A DNA stretch of 64,000 bases from Schistosoma mansoni (GCF_000237925.1 NC_031495.1:49579925-49643924); one strand, 5' to 3'; counted from the stretch's first letter, positions 34,831 through 48,775 are shown. The notes: generated by a model from the letters alone, not told the origin. Numbers and translations are program-made.

Positions 34831-36363
34831 AAATTCGATACAGTTTATTTGTTTGAAAACATTGAGTTCTGTCAGATAAATAATAGTTAAGATGTCTATA
34901 TAGTAAGGTGTTTATTGTCTTTCCAAAGTATTCTACTCGCTTATTTACTTTTTGACAGAGATTTATGCCATCAACTGTAACACCTTAGAGTTATAAAACT
35001 TCCCTGTACCTATAACTAGATTTCTATCATTTAAAAAAATAAATAAATTTATCTGCAAAGTTATATTATCCACGTTTCATCTGTCTAAATTAATCTAGAG
35101 ATCGAATGAATTCTAACTCTTTATCTCTGTGCATGAGGTTAGGTAAATGTTATAAAATTATGAAGTATACTTAGCACTAGATGAGATAATGTTATTTTTC
35201 AAACATATTTTAAAAGCCAAATAATCTCGAATACCTTATAAGATGCATTTCGTTACTACAATTCCAACTGATAATTGTCACGAATAGTTCTCACTATATT
35301 GAAAACTATTAAAAGTCTATTCAATTCACAATCTGTCCAAGGATTTGGAAATAAATTTAAATAAAAATCAAAACAATCGTTATTCTCATCTTCTCTTGAA
35401 TATATAGGTTTTCATCAATCAAGTTTTTTGAAGTCAGTTAATTTCAGTTTTTCTGCTTTTTAACTTCATTATGTTCATCACTCTCCTCTTAATCTTTCAT
35501 ACTTAATCATCAATTGTTATTGCTTCTCTCAAGTTTCTTTCTTTCCGTTAATAATCTTCATTGTATTTCCCATTTTTAAATAGTTTTTACTCCGATGATT
35601 TGCGTTAATTTATTGTTCATTATAGAAGTTATTAGTTTCGTGAAGACATATGAACGACGTCAAAACATAATGATGTAAAAAAAGACTATAATACTTGATT
35701 ATGTAATATGAATAATAACAATAAAAGATTGTGTGTGTAAATAAATCATTAAAACGATACGGCAAATAAATAAATTCATATTAAGTTATAAATGATAAAC
35801 CATATACATCTATGTCTCTTGAAGTTAACTGTAATTGGATTATTTTATTAAAATAACTGAAAAGTTATTGGAACCATTGCTGTAACAAAGCAACTGATTT
35901 CTGGAAACCTATTGAAATAATCAAGTTAACAGAAATGATTAATTGCAGATTAGAAAAATACATATAAGTGAATCACATTGTTTTCACTCAGATCTCCATC
36001 AAGTTTTACTCAAATATGTAGTACATATCCATCTATATGAACTGATGAATCGATTTACGAAATGTTAGATCCAATAATATCACCGAAATAAATTACGTAA
36101 CCAAACATGATAAATAAGATATACAATTCGATACTGTAATGACAGGTTCATCAGTTGTGATAAGAATAATGAAAGTAGAATCAATATTTCATAATAGGTA
36201 GTAGATCTAACAACTTTGGTAGATAAATATTAAAACATTTCAGAATACACCAACATAGAATAATCGACCAAGTAAATAAACATGTTAGAAAACCCAAACT
36301 GTCATTCATATGAAACGATGATGATTACTCTAGAATATGATTAAATGTTTGAAAATAATTAAT
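34831..36363. other. AT-rich region without recognised features
   Basis: No supported exon or repeat. Confidence 0.5.
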
Positions 36364-36570
36364 AAGATGGATAGTGGCTAGCAGTGGAATCCAAGATGCG
36401 CATTTCGTCCTACGTACGACTCATCAGCTGGATTTATCTGCATCTCAGAGTTGATGTTCACTCTGGGACTCGAACCCAGTACCGTTAGCTTCAAACGCCA
36501 TCGCGTTATCCACTTAGCTACTGAGTCCTGATAGCCACCTGCTTGGGAAGATACAAGTAAACAACACCAA
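36364..36570 (-). repeat. tRNA-derived SINE family B
   Basis: The left end is AGATGGATAGTGGCTAGCAG. On the minus strand the A box is within CTCAGTAGCTAAGTGGATAA and the B box is GGTTCGAGTCC (complement of GGACTCGAACC at 36471-36481). It ends shortly after CACCTGCTTGG. Confidence 0.8.
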
Positions 36571-37764
36571 GTGAAATTAATAAAAATTTATATATTTTTT
36601 TCATTACATTAACTATCATTCAATTAGGTAAGTTAGAACTAATTTCTGTAATGAAAACATTGTATTTTTCTCCGAAAATCATTATCTTTAAAATAATTGT
36701 ACACTAAACCCATTTATATCATTGAACATTGAAACAGTGGCGGCAATATTGTAAAGAAGATAGATATTGATGATTAGTTGATGTTTGTAATAAACTATCT
36801 CTATGTTCATAACAAAATAGACATAGATTATATTTTGTAGTACGACGTTTGTAGTTTTTCCGATGGAAACCAGTAATAAAATAACCACAAACAATTATTT
36901 TCTGAAAATTGGTTCTGTTGTTACCTTTTTTATTTCAGTTCCCCCCTTTTTACTTTTAAGTGAATAAAATGCTTTTCAAGTTAGTAATAAGATTCATTGA
37001 TTAGAAACTGGTTAGAGACAATTAACACGTTTAAAAGTGAATGTATCCAATAGATGAATGCACATTATGTCGCCATATCAACGTATCCTAACAATATGTA
37101 TACTGATTCATGAATCTAGTCACAGCAACTAACTGATATATATATGTATACATATGTTTACCGAAGACATAAAATCTATAGTCTATTCGCACTCCTTTTG
37201 TTATCAGAACTAAAGTTATTATTGTTTATATTTTCACTATTATTATGATTAGTCAAATTGTATGTTAATATTTTATGATTGGGTTTTTTACAGAAATGAG
37301 TTAACAATGACCACCATCAGTTAAGAACATAAACTTAAGTAATTAAATTTCTTTTTCCCTACAAAATATTCAAACGAACTGTAAACTAGGAGAAAAGAAA
37401 GAAGCTCCTCCTTTCAATAGAAAAACACTACAAACTAAAATAAGATATACGTGTTTGTTTCGGTTGGGTTTTTTTTGAACAGTTTGTTTACTTCATTCAG
37501 TATTGTTTGTTTACTGCTTTTTTACTGATAATTAGACTATTTACTGAAGAAGGTTGATAGTTTTAACGGAAAACAGAAAGCAAAAAGAATGTATTGATGA
37601 ATTTATGATGTAACAAATTATGTCAAACATCGTTTACAACTTTCATTCAACTCCTTTGTTTACCTATGGTTATGTATTTTTTATTAAGTGTAACTAAGAT
37701 AATCATAATGATGATAATATAAAAATAACAATCCAACATTCTGAATATACATCATAATGAAAAT
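36571..37764. other. AT-rich region without recognised features
   Basis: No supported exon or repeat. The short open frame at 36688-36894 (-) is low-complexity Ile/Val/Tyr-rich translation of AT-rich DNA. Confidence 0.45.
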
Positions 37765-38445
37765 GTCAGTTTGTTTTTAATAGAGTACGATAGAAAATTC
37801 ACCAACCCAATCACACTTGATGGAGAAACTCTGGAAGAGGTGGAAACATTCACGTACTTGGGAAGCATCATTGATGAACAAGGAGGATCAGATGCAGATG
37901 TAAAGGCGAGGATTAACAAAGCAAGGACCGCATTCCTACAATTAAAGAACATATGGAACTCAAAACAACTGTCAACTAAATTCAAGGTGAGAATCTTCAA
38001 TACGAAAGTCAAGACAGTTAGTTCTACTGTATGGAGCTGAAACGTGGAGAACTACTACATCCATCGTCAAAATGTACAAGTATTTATAAACGGTTGTCTA
38101 TGCAAAATACTCAACATTCACTGACCGGATACTATCAGCAACAGCCTTTTATGGGAGAGGACAAACCAGCTTCCAGCTGAAGAGGAAATTAGGAAAAGAC
38201 GTTGGAAGTGGATAGGACATACATTACGGAAATCACCAAAGTGCATCACGAGGCAGGTCTTAACTCGAAATCTTGAAGGGATGCGGAAAGGAGGAAGGCC
38301 AAATAACACATTACGCCGGGAAATAGAACCAGATATGAAAATGATGAATAACAACTGGAAAGGCTTGCCCGGGACAGGGTTGGATGGAGAATGCTGGTGC
38401 GCGGCTTATGCTCCTCGACGAGGGGTAGCATGCGTAAGTAACAAT
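37765..38445 (+). mobile_element. RTE-clade LINE fragment (SR2/Perere-like), reverse transcriptase C-terminal end
   Basis: Frame 1 encodes ITLDGETLEEVETFTYLGSI, then a segment with ADVKARINKARTAF, the RT thumb region common to schistosome RTE LINEs. The match continues in other frames through [14 protein letters not shown] (about 38190-38235) and [20 protein letters not shown] (38293-38352) to a 3' end near 38445. At least two frameshifts and the loss of the whole 5' part make it a dead 5'-truncated copy. Confidence 0.85.
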
Positions 38446-38584
38446 AGAAAATTCAATTTTTCATCAAACATATATCAAATGAATGTTAAATTGAAAGACA
38501 TTTTTTCTGCATATTTCTACAGAAATCAGTCTATAAACAAAGAAATCAGAATATGATATTCAATATTAGATCTATCAAAACAGA

Positions 38585-38712
38585 AGAACTTACTTACGTC
38601 TGTTACCCTGAATGAAGCATAGGCTGCCGACTAGCATTCTCCAACCCACTCTGTCCTGGGCCTTCTTTTCTAATTTTATCCAACTTTTGTTCATTCTTTT
38701 CATGTAAAACAG
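38585..38712 (-). mobile_element. RTE-clade LINE 3' tail, opposite orientation
   Basis: On the minus strand the segment encodes [20 protein letters not shown] then [15 protein letters not shown], the last residues of a schistosome RTE reverse transcriptase. It is a short 5'-truncated copy about 140 nt from the end of the plus-strand RTE copy. Confidence 0.8.
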
Positions 38713-38851
38713 AAGAACACTTACCTGATAACCATTGACAAAAATATTTTAATGATTCCCTAAAATTATATTTGAATTATTGAAAAGAGGACAAAGTAAT
38801 TAAAAAGTGTAAATATAAAATCTTTTCTCAATTATATATCTTCTTGTAGAT

Positions 38852-39435
38852 TGTTATATCCCGAGGAGAATTATGAATGGTAAATTTTGAGAACTGTTTA
38901 TGTTTTAGAATAACATATAAGCGAACAATATTGTTTTCGATTAGATCCTCATTAGGCTTTACTCTAATATACAGTAATATTTATATGCATATACGGAATT
39001 ATTAAAGCAATCAAGGCAGTTTATGAGTCAATGATAACAGTGGAATAGATTACATAATTAAAAATAATAATGAGTCCATAATAATAATAATAATAATGAG
39101 TCCCTAGTCCATTAATTACTGTTCCCCCTATTCACAGACACATTTGGCCAAATCTTGTACAAATGTTATTTTCTATTTTATGGTACGATGTGATCAGTTT
39201 GTTTGGTATATAAACCCAGTATGTTTGAGAATAATGATTCATGTTGCAGAGGCTGTTATTGGTGTTTTGGACTTAAGTGGCTGGGCTAGACAGAAAACAG
39301 GACTGATAAGTACTCAAGACTGCTCATACGGTTTTCGTGTATCATTGCTCTGATCGATAATTCACTCCTCTCTGATTACCGGTCTTACCACTCATATATA
39401 TAAACAGGGCACACACTCACTCACTCGATATAACA
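38852..39435 (+). mobile_element. Solo LTR with 5-bp target duplication
   Basis: The element begins TGTTATATCCC and ends GATATAACA, with TG...CA and short inverted ends. It is flanked on both sides by TAGAT (38847-38851 and 39436-39440). A TATA-like GGTATATAAACCCAG lies in the middle. It is about 170 bp longer than the copy at 39899, so it probably carries an insert or belongs to a longer subfamily. This is a solo LTR fossil of a Gypsy- or BEL-type element. No internal coding region remains nearby. Confidence 0.85.
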
Positions 39436-39898
39436 TAGATGGAATGAATTTTCTTAATTGTGAATTAATTAATGAAGAAAAAAATTAACTAATATCTTAA
39501 GTGATGAATATTACTGAAAATTGACTAATCCTCCGTTTTAATTCCATATAGAAATTAGATTGTATTTTATTCAGGTTTACTTTATTTAAAATTATGTTAT
39601 TTTGCTGAGTAAACAATTGTCTTCTTTCGTTGACTGGTTATTCCATTCTTTTATGTAAAGCTATTGTATTGATAATCTGACTTTCGTTAGTGAACATCAC
39701 TAACTTGCTTTAAGATAGATTACATAACTAAGAAATCACAACACATATCTTCGAAACAGTTCATATTGAATTCAACCTTTCAAGAGAACTTTTATTGTTG
39801 CCATACTTGTCGAAAGCCAAATAGTAATTTATGACATTCATAATACAGCTTCATGTCAATACATCTTTCGTATTTGTTAATTTAACACTCTTTAATCT

Positions 39899-40314
39899 TG
39901 TTATATCCCCTGGTGAATTATGAATGGTAACTCTAAGGACTATTTATCGACCAATGTATTATGCCTATTCCCTATTGTACAGTTGTTACGTAACTGAACT
40001 ATTCATATTCGTGTTTCTCTTATCATTAGCTTTATTTTGATCTTTGATTTATTATCATACGATTCTTGAGTTATAATCAGTTTATTGATTACTTTGGTTT
40101 GTATAAAAACCCAGTATGTTTGTAAATAATGATTCATATTGCCGAGGCTGTTGTTTGTGTTCTGAACTTAACAGGCTGGGCTAGGCATATAGTAGGGCCG
40201 ATACGCAATCAAGACTGCTCGTACGATTTCAAGTATCATTTGCGTCTGATCAGTAAAATCCACTACCTCTCTAATTGCACATTCATATATATTACGAGCC
40301 CATACGATATAACA
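39899..40314 (+). mobile_element. Solo LTR with 5-bp target duplication
   Basis: It begins TGTTATATCCCCTGGTGAAT and ends GATATAACA, flanked by AATCT on both sides (39894-39898 and 40315-40319). It shares the promoter-like GTATAAAAACCCAGTATGTT and downstream sequence with the LTR at 38852 and the fragment at 26408. Its target duplication differs from that of 38852, so the two are independent insertions, each reduced to a solo LTR by recombination. Confidence 0.88.
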
Positions 40315-40879
40315 AATCTCGAAAATTTATCAACAAGCAGTGAGCTGGAAAATCTCTATTCCGAGATATATTTTTTTTAAATAAAAAAAAAGAAAATTTA
40401 GGACGTAGGTTGCTTTTATTTTACCATCAACAAAGAACTTTCTTCAAGATACTGTATGTAAAATACGTTACTATATTCAGCTATTTTCGATTTCAATCAG
40501 TTTAGATGACCGATAAATACTGTCATAGTTGATTGGATATTTTTTTCTTCTATGAAACTCATCCATAGCTTTAAAGATCCAATATTATTCCAAAAGATTG
40601 TCACAACTACGAATATCCATCCTATAAACAAATTGAAAATTCATATTTTAAATCTGTATTTGCTCTAACTGCTTTTTCAGATTGACTGGCAAAACTATTT
40701 GATGAGACTGAGCAAATTAATAGAATGGTAAAAGTACTAGACATAACGAATGATAATACGTTTCGATTTTTTTCTTCCTCCTCTCACCAAATGTACCGTA
40801 TTTCATGATTACTAGATTATACCTGATCGATGACTGTCAAAAATTTATAATTGACAAAAATATGCCGTATATAGTCGAA

Positions 40880-41000
40880 ATCATGAGTCAATTGAAGCTA
40901 GACCACCATGGAAAACCTGGAAGCACTGGACGGCCATTTTGTTCTATTGTGGGACTCCTCAGCAGTGTGAGATCGTAGATGCGCACTTCTGAGGAGCCAT
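40880..41000 (-). repeat. Sm-alpha-like SINE, partial
   Basis: It begins GAGTCAATTGAAGCTAGACC, the complement of the family 3' end, and runs into the body (GGGACTCCTCAGCAGTG). The tRNA-like head is absent. Confidence 0.8.
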
Positions 41001-41240
41001 CACTAGAAAAGTTGACGCTGTGTTGACTGAGGCTCATTCCGTGCCGACATGAGCACGCTCAGTTCACCAACCAGTCACAAACTACCTCCTCACTGGTGGT
41101 CGAAATCCCTAACTACTAAGCCACCACGTCATCAGTCACCTCAAGATAACAGGATACCTTGCTGATGTGCGCCAAATAGCATGAGACCTAGGTCCAGGGT
41201 TTCCTGTCGACTACCCCGGACCACCACATTATGTCAATTA
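41001..41240 (-). repeat. GC-richer repeat of unknown family with a tRNA-like motif
   Basis: This block is markedly less AT-rich than its surroundings. On the minus strand it contains GTGGCTTAGTAGTTAGGGAT, which resembles a tRNA A box. It directly abuts the partial SINE at 40880 and may be a third SINE-like family. No second copy was recognised in the window. Confidence 0.4.
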
Positions 41241-44200
41241 AAATTTAACTTTAATAATCCTTTTCTTATTTTTCCAGTACTACGAGTTCTGAAAAATACT
41301 TTTGGTTATATTTGATATGATGGGATAAGATGATATTATATAGGTCAGCATCTTTTTGCATCAACTCCCTAGAAATTTAGGTCAAAGTGACATGTGTAAA
41401 CTTAGTTCAATATGGCACTTTGAGTTCAATATTTTCTTGTATCAGTTCAGTATAAAATTTATTTTATATGATAAGTGTGAATTCTTACTCAGTGTGACAA
41501 ATTCCTGTATTAATTCAGGTGAACTATATTTATTTTGTTTTTACAATAACTGTATGTATTCCTCCTTCTCCTTTACTAAATGTGCATGAAAATTAGTTTG
41601 TAAATGATTTCACTTTGGTTTATTGTTGATTTTGAGAATTGTTTATAGGCGTATTTTTGAGGATTCAAAAAGTGTTCTTTGTGTCAGTCTTCCGTGTTCT
41701 GACTTCACTTCGTGGGATTTGTAGTGTTTACCACTACACAATATAAACATTGGGGTCAAGCAATTGTAGTGGTTCCCGGTCGTCAGATAAATACAGTTAG
41801 ACTCAACACACTCGACAGGTACATAACAGAGACGATTCGCTGGACAATATAGTTGACCACTTAGTTACAAAAGTGCGAATAAGATCAATTATACAGTCAC
41901 AGAGATATGATTCACTTTAGTGAGCACTCATTCTTCTAACGATATTCATTATTATCCTTGTTAAAATTAGTTTATAATATTACAGAATAGGTGTAATGCA
42001 GTAAATTTTCCCAAAACTTATGACTTTCACACAGAAGACATTTTTAAAGGCGCAGTGTTCAAAGATAATTTTTATATTGCTAACCTCACTTAATCCGTTT
42101 TATGCATCTACTTTACAACATTCATTTTTAATATCCATAATTTTCTATGGGAAAATTGATATTATCAACTAAATTGGTCTAGATAAAACCTCATTTCTTA
42201 TTGTAAAGACGATAGTTCATAAAAATCTACCCGTAGACGATAAAAAGTACAAAGTTTTTAAGATAAACTATTAATTAACATAATTAAAACTAATTAATGA
42301 TATATATTATATATATATTATATATATTATATATATATATATATTATATTGTCTTATTTACTTGTTCATTGAATATAATAATAATGGGAATAAACAATAA
42401 ATAAATAGAATAGCCAATAAAATTTTAAGAAAAATTAGGCTAATTTTTTCATTGGTTCTTCATAAATTAAATAATAACCAATCAGTAATCTGTATTTTTT
42501 TATTTTTCTTTATTTTTAATTTTAAAGGGAAAAAAATATGATTAATTGATGTAATATACTTTATTTAAGTATATTTTAAATCATAAATTAATAAAAAGGC
42601 AAATATTAAATTATCTATTAAAACATGTTTAATGTTATAATACAACATCATCATAGACATGTAGATTTGATAAAGATTATTTTATATATTTATTGGATAT
42701 GTTCAAGTTATATAAATTGTATGAGATATAATACAGTTTATCAAAATGATGATCTATCATCTGTTTATAAAATGCCTAAGAAACATTCAAGTAGGTTTTA
42801 ACTATTTATATATAAACTTTTTTAAAAAAAAAAATTTCAATTATTCAATGGATTCATAGTAAATAATTGTGAATATATTTCGTGTAACTGTTTGTTTTAT
42901 GTGTTTAATGTATTTCAACAGTTGCATTCACTAGTCAATCAAAGCTTGAACACTATTGAAAACCTTGAAATACTGGATGACCGTTTCATCTTGGTCTGGA
43001 ACTCCTCAATGGTGCGTATTCATAATTTTGCAAGCGAAAGACCCATACTAGGATGAAACGGTCATTCAACATTTCAAGGTTTTCATTGGTGGTCCAGCTT
43101 GGATTGACTCTTGAATTCAGTTGTTAAAATACTAAAATCTTCACAAATCCTCATTCTGATAAATAACAATAAACAGTTGGAGATCAAGTTTATGTTTACT
43201 GATGTATCATATTAAAAATGATGATAATTATTCATTCTATAGATCAACTTTAACAATAATTATTTTCTTAAATAAGTTGAAATTTTTTCTATCTAATTTA
43301 TCTACTGAATGTAAGTGATTTATTCAATCGGAGACTATATCTCAAATGTGAATGAATGAAGATTGAGTTTAGTTCATTGTTTTTATTTTTAAAATGTAAT
43401 TGGAATTTAAAGATTCAAAAATATGTTGCATTTTTTATTTGACATTTGAAAGAAGGCATATGATTAGGTGAATTTTAACAGCTTATCTCCGTATTTCTTA
43501 TTATCTTACTGTGCTTAAAACAACTTCAAAGTTTGAGTAACAATCGTTAAAAGGAATCATGTCTGAATTAGTCCCAAACTCTTAGTCTTCATAATTATCC
43601 TAATAAGAAGTACTTTAACTTTCTGAAGGTAAAAAAACTATGAATTTTACAAAAACGAAATAAACTTACGTAAAGTCCTTCACGTTTAAAATGAATTATT
43701 ATTTTTATTATACTGTATTATATCTTCAATAAGGATATTATGTTGATCAATGAACAAACTGTGTTTAGCAGTTCTATTTGGTGAAAAAACAAGAATGTAT
43801 AAGCTAATGAAATAGTAATGTTGTAAACATTCTGTATATACTTTGGTTTTTTGAAGTGTTTGCTCACACGATCTAAAACCATACAGAACTAAAAAATTTC
43901 GGGTATTTGCAGCATGGACAATGTTCTTGGACGATTTAAGATCATTGATGAAATACCCAACATATTTGTATAACTAAGATGTCAGTTTCTCCTAGGGTTT
44001 TTCAGAAAAGATAAATACTAGGTGTTTCAACGTATTTCCTTGTTTATGTTAGTGTGTATTTGCTCAAAACAAAATTTCAAAATATAAGCTTTACAGAAAG
44101 TTCGTAGTATGAAGAGAAACTGTTTTCTAATAACCTCTTGAATTGACAATTTTAACACTACTTCCTCGCCATGAAATTACAGTGTATGCAGAAACATACG

Positions 44201-44754
44201 ATTAGTTTTCCGTAATATTAACATATGACGCCATTAAATCACCAAAGAAAAAAATTTGCAGAAAAAAGTTGGACCTCTGATCTCATCTGTGGTTAAAATT
44301 CATTTCTGTAAGTAGACTGAAATACAAAGGTTTCGGTCAAGCTGTGAAACTATTTAAACATAAAGGTATTACTGTTGTTCTCATTACTGACTATTCATTC
44401 GTTAACAAACTGGTAATAGACAATCACACTACTTGGATTGACTGTTTTGTTTTCAAAATGAACCTTTAATTCCCGAGCATGAGAACCTTTCTCATCAGTG
44501 GCTGTAATTTTCTGTAATCTAACTTTTTAGAATTAATGAATCTGTTGTTAAATTAAATTGTTCGTCCAGCCGACTACATTAACGTAATAACTTACCAATT
44601 AAGTGGAGCGTCATGTCAAAAAACATCAGCTTGTCTAAAATCCATGTCCATATAGTAAATAAGTATATGATATTTTTGCACTAATGTAAAATATTTGAAA
44701 TCCTCTTTATACTATACACTAATATACATTTGGTTGAAAAATAGCTACTATAAT
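41241..44754. other. Repeat-poor AT-rich region with one SINE
   Basis: It contains an interrupted TA-rich palindromic tract (42297-42350) and a fold-back SINE (42930-43130). No supported exon was seen. The frame at 41356-41589 has no recognisable domain and no clear splice context. Confidence 0.45.
42930..43130. repeat. Diverged Sm-alpha-like SINE, fold-back copy
   Basis: The left arm (AAGCTTGAACACTATTGAAA ACC) is complementary to the right arm (AAGGTTTTCATTGGTGGTCC, AGCTTGGATTGACTC), with an imperfectly conserved centre. It is more diverged than other copies, so it is probably older. Confidence 0.65.
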
Positions 44755-45115
44755 AAAGATGGATAGTGTCTAGCAGTGGAATTCAGGACGCGCGCCTCGT
44801 CCAATTTGGGGCTCATCAGCTGCATGTATCTGCATCTCAGAGTTATGGTTCAGTTTGGGACTCCAACCCAGTACCGTTCACTTCTAACGCCATCGCGTTA
44901 TCCAGAGTGAAGATCAAGTCTGAGATGCAGGTACATCTAGTTGATGAATCCGAAATAGGACTGTTAGCCACTGTTAGCCACCATCCATCTTTACTTATAA
45001 TGCTTGTGAATTAAGACAATATCGAGGCAATACGCACAGTATGCACATAGGAGACTGATCAATTGCAGTCCTAAATATCAATGGGAAGATTCACATAAAC
45101 AATGCCAAGTGAATT
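44755..45115. repeat. tRNA-derived SINE family B, fold-back copy
   Basis: The left end is AAAGATGGATAGTGTCTAGC. The tRNA-like part breaks off at GCGTTATCCA (44895-44904), and the sequence then continues in the opposite direction (GAGATGCAGGTACATCTAGT) to a second terminus, CACCATCCATCTTTACTTAT. It ends with the family tail (ACTGATCAATTGCAGTCCTA). Confidence 0.7.
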
Positions 45116-46574
45116 TAACTATTATCACACTTCAACAAAAGTAGTTCCGTCTTTGATTTATTTTATGACACTTGTTATTTAGTCAGGATGTATTTTCACT
45201 GGAAAAATTTGAAAATGACATATGTTAGCAAGTCTATAAATTTCATTCATTTATTTGTCTTAACATATATTCGATTGAGAAAATCGTTTGTATAAATAAA
45301 TTTGAATAACTTATCACTCATATATTTGATAATAATTCTAAAGGTAAATTGGCGACTTTATACTTTAGCCCACTGTATTTAAGTTGCGAAATCTTTGAAA
45401 TCAATCATCAAGAGACTTTATTTTAACATCAAAAATAAAAAAAACGATTATATGTAAAGATTTCAAAGAAATTATTAGAAGTCAGGTAATCAGATTGACT
45501 ACAATTGAGTTCCTGTTTTACACTGGCGTGTATTATAAAGAAAATAACTATGCATAGTCATCATTTTTGTAAGGATGGACTTTATAACATATGAAACTCA
45601 TATATAACATTGCAAAATCAAAATACATTTGAATAACATGTTTTGGTTACATAATGTTAAGTTTTATGAAAATTGTATTACCTAGATTTCTTTACATTAA
45701 CATTTTCTATTGAACTGAACAAGAGTTCGATCTTTTGTTATTGAATATACGTGATTAATTATTTTCATCTATGTGAAACCCTAAGAAATGAACTGTTTTA
45801 TGATTTTAGTAAAAATTAATTAATGACGACATTCAGTACATACTTTTATGGAATTCCATCCTCTTATTTAGTTCTATAGTTCTCAATAAACACTGACAGA
45901 TACAATAAATTAGAACTTACACTTTTCAAAATAACAAATAATATCTTCTTTGATGAGGATGATGATGATTGTCATCAATTTGACACTTCAAAATATTTGA
46001 TAATACTATAGATAAATTTATGTAAAAACACACCAGGATATATTATTTGATATGTAAGTTGAAAAGAAAAACACAACACATATCTATCTACCTATCTATC
46101 AATCAACATTGAACAAATCTGGTTTATCTAAAAATTAGTTAATCATGTAGTTCGAATGTATATCTCTTTCATATATAGATGCTGTAAGGTAAACAAACAA
46201 CAAATTATTGAAGGAAAGGTTTTTAAAAATAATACATGAACCTATAAAACTGGAAAAACAAAACGCGGTTGTTTTCATATGTATCATTGTTTTCACAGGA
46301 AACATAATAAAAGAACTATATATATATATACCCCATACTAGTATATAATAATATTTGTATATATGAAGTGAACATATAATTATTATTTCATTAAATTAAA
46401 AATCTTATTCATTAAACTAATTAGTTGTAATAAGTTGAAAGTGGAGAATAAGCCAAGACACTTTCATCAATTGACTTATCAAAGCGAATTTAGACAAGAT
46501 TTTAGAAAGAGAATTATATTTCAAGTCCCTAGTAAACATATATATATATTTATATATATATCAAAAGGGGTTTT
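45116..46574. other. AT-rich region without recognised features
   Basis: No supported exon or repeat apart from short AT runs. Confidence 0.5.
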
Positions 46575-46795
46575 TTGTGGAGATTTAGTATTTTCATAGT
46601 TGAAAGCGCGAGTCAATTGAAGCTAGACCGCCAGAGCACTTAACTGGTAGGTCCTGGGTTCAAATCCCGTGAGGCGACGTCGTGGATGCACACTGCTGAG
46701 AAGTCCCACAATAGGACGAAACGGCCGTCCAGTGCTACCAGGTTTTCCATGCTGGTCTAGCTTCAATTGACTCACGCTTCCAACTATGAATTTAT
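46575..46795. repeat. Sm-alpha-like SINE, fold-back copy
   Basis: The left arm (GAGTCAATTGAAGCTAGACC) is the complement of the right arm (GGTCTAGCTTCAATTGACTC). Between them lie part of the tRNA-like head with the B box (CCTGGGTTCAAATCCCG) and the full body. Confidence 0.8.
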
Positions 46796-46952
46796 GTACT
46801 TCTTTGATAGTTCTTTTTAACATGTTTAATAACCTCATCAGAGATTGTGCTGTAAAGAATGTAAATTAAAGTTGTTTCATTTAGTGAAAGTAATGCTTTA
46901 ACAATGAATAAAAAGCTGATTCATTCGACAATGGAAAGAGTACAATAAAGTT

Positions 46953-47215
46953 GTGGTGTGGGTTACTTATATCCACATAAGTAGTATATGGTGATAATCA
47001 GACATAGAATATATTTTGGCAGAAGATGGATAAGGAAAGAACAGGAACGAAGAGCAATTTGTATGAAAACGCATGAACAATGAAACCAAAGAAGACAGAC
47101 TTATATTTGCAGAAGCAACAGTCAAGGTTGAGGCATTTGATTGTTATTTTGTGATAGTCTGTAATTTTTGAGTCAATGCATTCGATTATCCCCACTTGTG
47201 TTCTCATTCACTGCA
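46953..47215 (-). repeat. Repeat family C
   Basis: It begins TGTGGTGTGGGTTACTTATA and ends CCCCACTTGTGTTCTCATTC. It matches 50283-50540 throughout and the two halves of 16662-17405 in inverse orientation. Confidence 0.75.
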
Positions 47216-48775
47216 AAGTTGAGGATATTTAGCATTGCAGAAATTGAATATTTGAAAAGTGAGAAAATATTAAAAACATTTCTTGAGAGTGTGTTTCAGA
47301 AATATTAAATAATTAAGACATAAACAGAAATAATAAACAAGTAAATATTGATATAAAAAATGGGTAATTAATTGAACTAATAAATGTATTAGAGATACTA
47401 GACGAACAGTATTCGTGACTTAATGGTATCGATCATAGCGGTCTATAAATGGAGGTAGTACTTCATTGCACACTGAAAACTCGATTTTCTATGATAGTTA
47501 CAGATTCTCACCAGGAACAAGTGTCTTATGAGGTAAACCAAGTAGGAATTCAGTAGAGGTATCAGGTGACATAAAATATCTAAAAGCTATTCAAGTTGAA
47601 AAACGCTGACAGATGAAATTTCATTCAGTGGTTTGACAACATCGAGATTATTTCTCAAATAAAGATGAACTGTGAATTCTTGAGTCAAACTTGCAAGCTA
47701 TTTATATTCCTGCAAACTTAACTAAAATATTGCATTGTTAATTATATAATCAAGTTACTTGTAAACTTGTTTACATAGTGTTATGAAAATTTTGAATAAT
47801 CTAAACGTATTTTCCACGATTGCCACGAACTTTATAGATCAAAGATGGACTGAAATTATCTGTTTCATCTACCTCTTAAGATCTATCAGACATGCACTAC
47901 CAGAACGTACTTGATATCTAATCGAACCTAAGACGATTTAAGTTGTACCAACAAGCATAACTACATCGAAGTGCTAATTCATTTAGTTCGTGGTTTAATG
48001 GGATTTTCAATCAGCTGAAGGAAAAAGAAGACTGTGAAGCTGTCCACTCATTTTTTGACCTTTAATAAGTGTGCCGTATCTAGTTTTTTCCGCTAATTAA
48101 GTAAATGAGTGCTGCGTATAAAAGTGCAACTTTTACTGAAGATTCCTCTTCCATCATCTAAAATTATCAGTATTTGCGTGCTATGAACAAGTCTATGTAG
48201 CACACCATAATATGACAGGTGAAAAACACAAGTAAAATAACGATTGAGGCTTGAATTGAACTCTCTCGTGAAAATTGTAATCTCACGTACAAAGCTTACT
48301 CACTGAATAGACTACAAAATGCCCAAAAATGCATAAAACTTCACATTTATTGATTATTGAAAAACAGATAGATAACCTAAAACAGAAAAAACTTATGTAT
48401 TTTAAAGAACAGAAAGAAGAAACGAAACGTTGCAGGAACCACATGAATTACCATCTCACCACAGTGCTTACATATATTCCTAAAAGATTTATCCTATGAC
48501 AATCAACAAATAAATGTTAACTAACATCAGTGTTTATTCACCACTGATAGATAAAAACTATGATAATTAAAATATAATACTATAATTCACAAATTTCATT
48601 ACTGGATACTTTGAAAAGTAAGCAATATACATTTTACCAACAGTTATCACTAGTGATTATCTATATGCAGTTGGAAATCAAGAATCTCTTTAAAACACAA
48701 TTTAGAACTATTCGACGACATATCCTAAGAATCTATTTTTAAACTACTTACGTTAGATATACCATCCTACCTATA
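47216..48775. other. AT-rich region without recognised features
   Basis: No supported exon or repeat. Confidence 0.5.
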
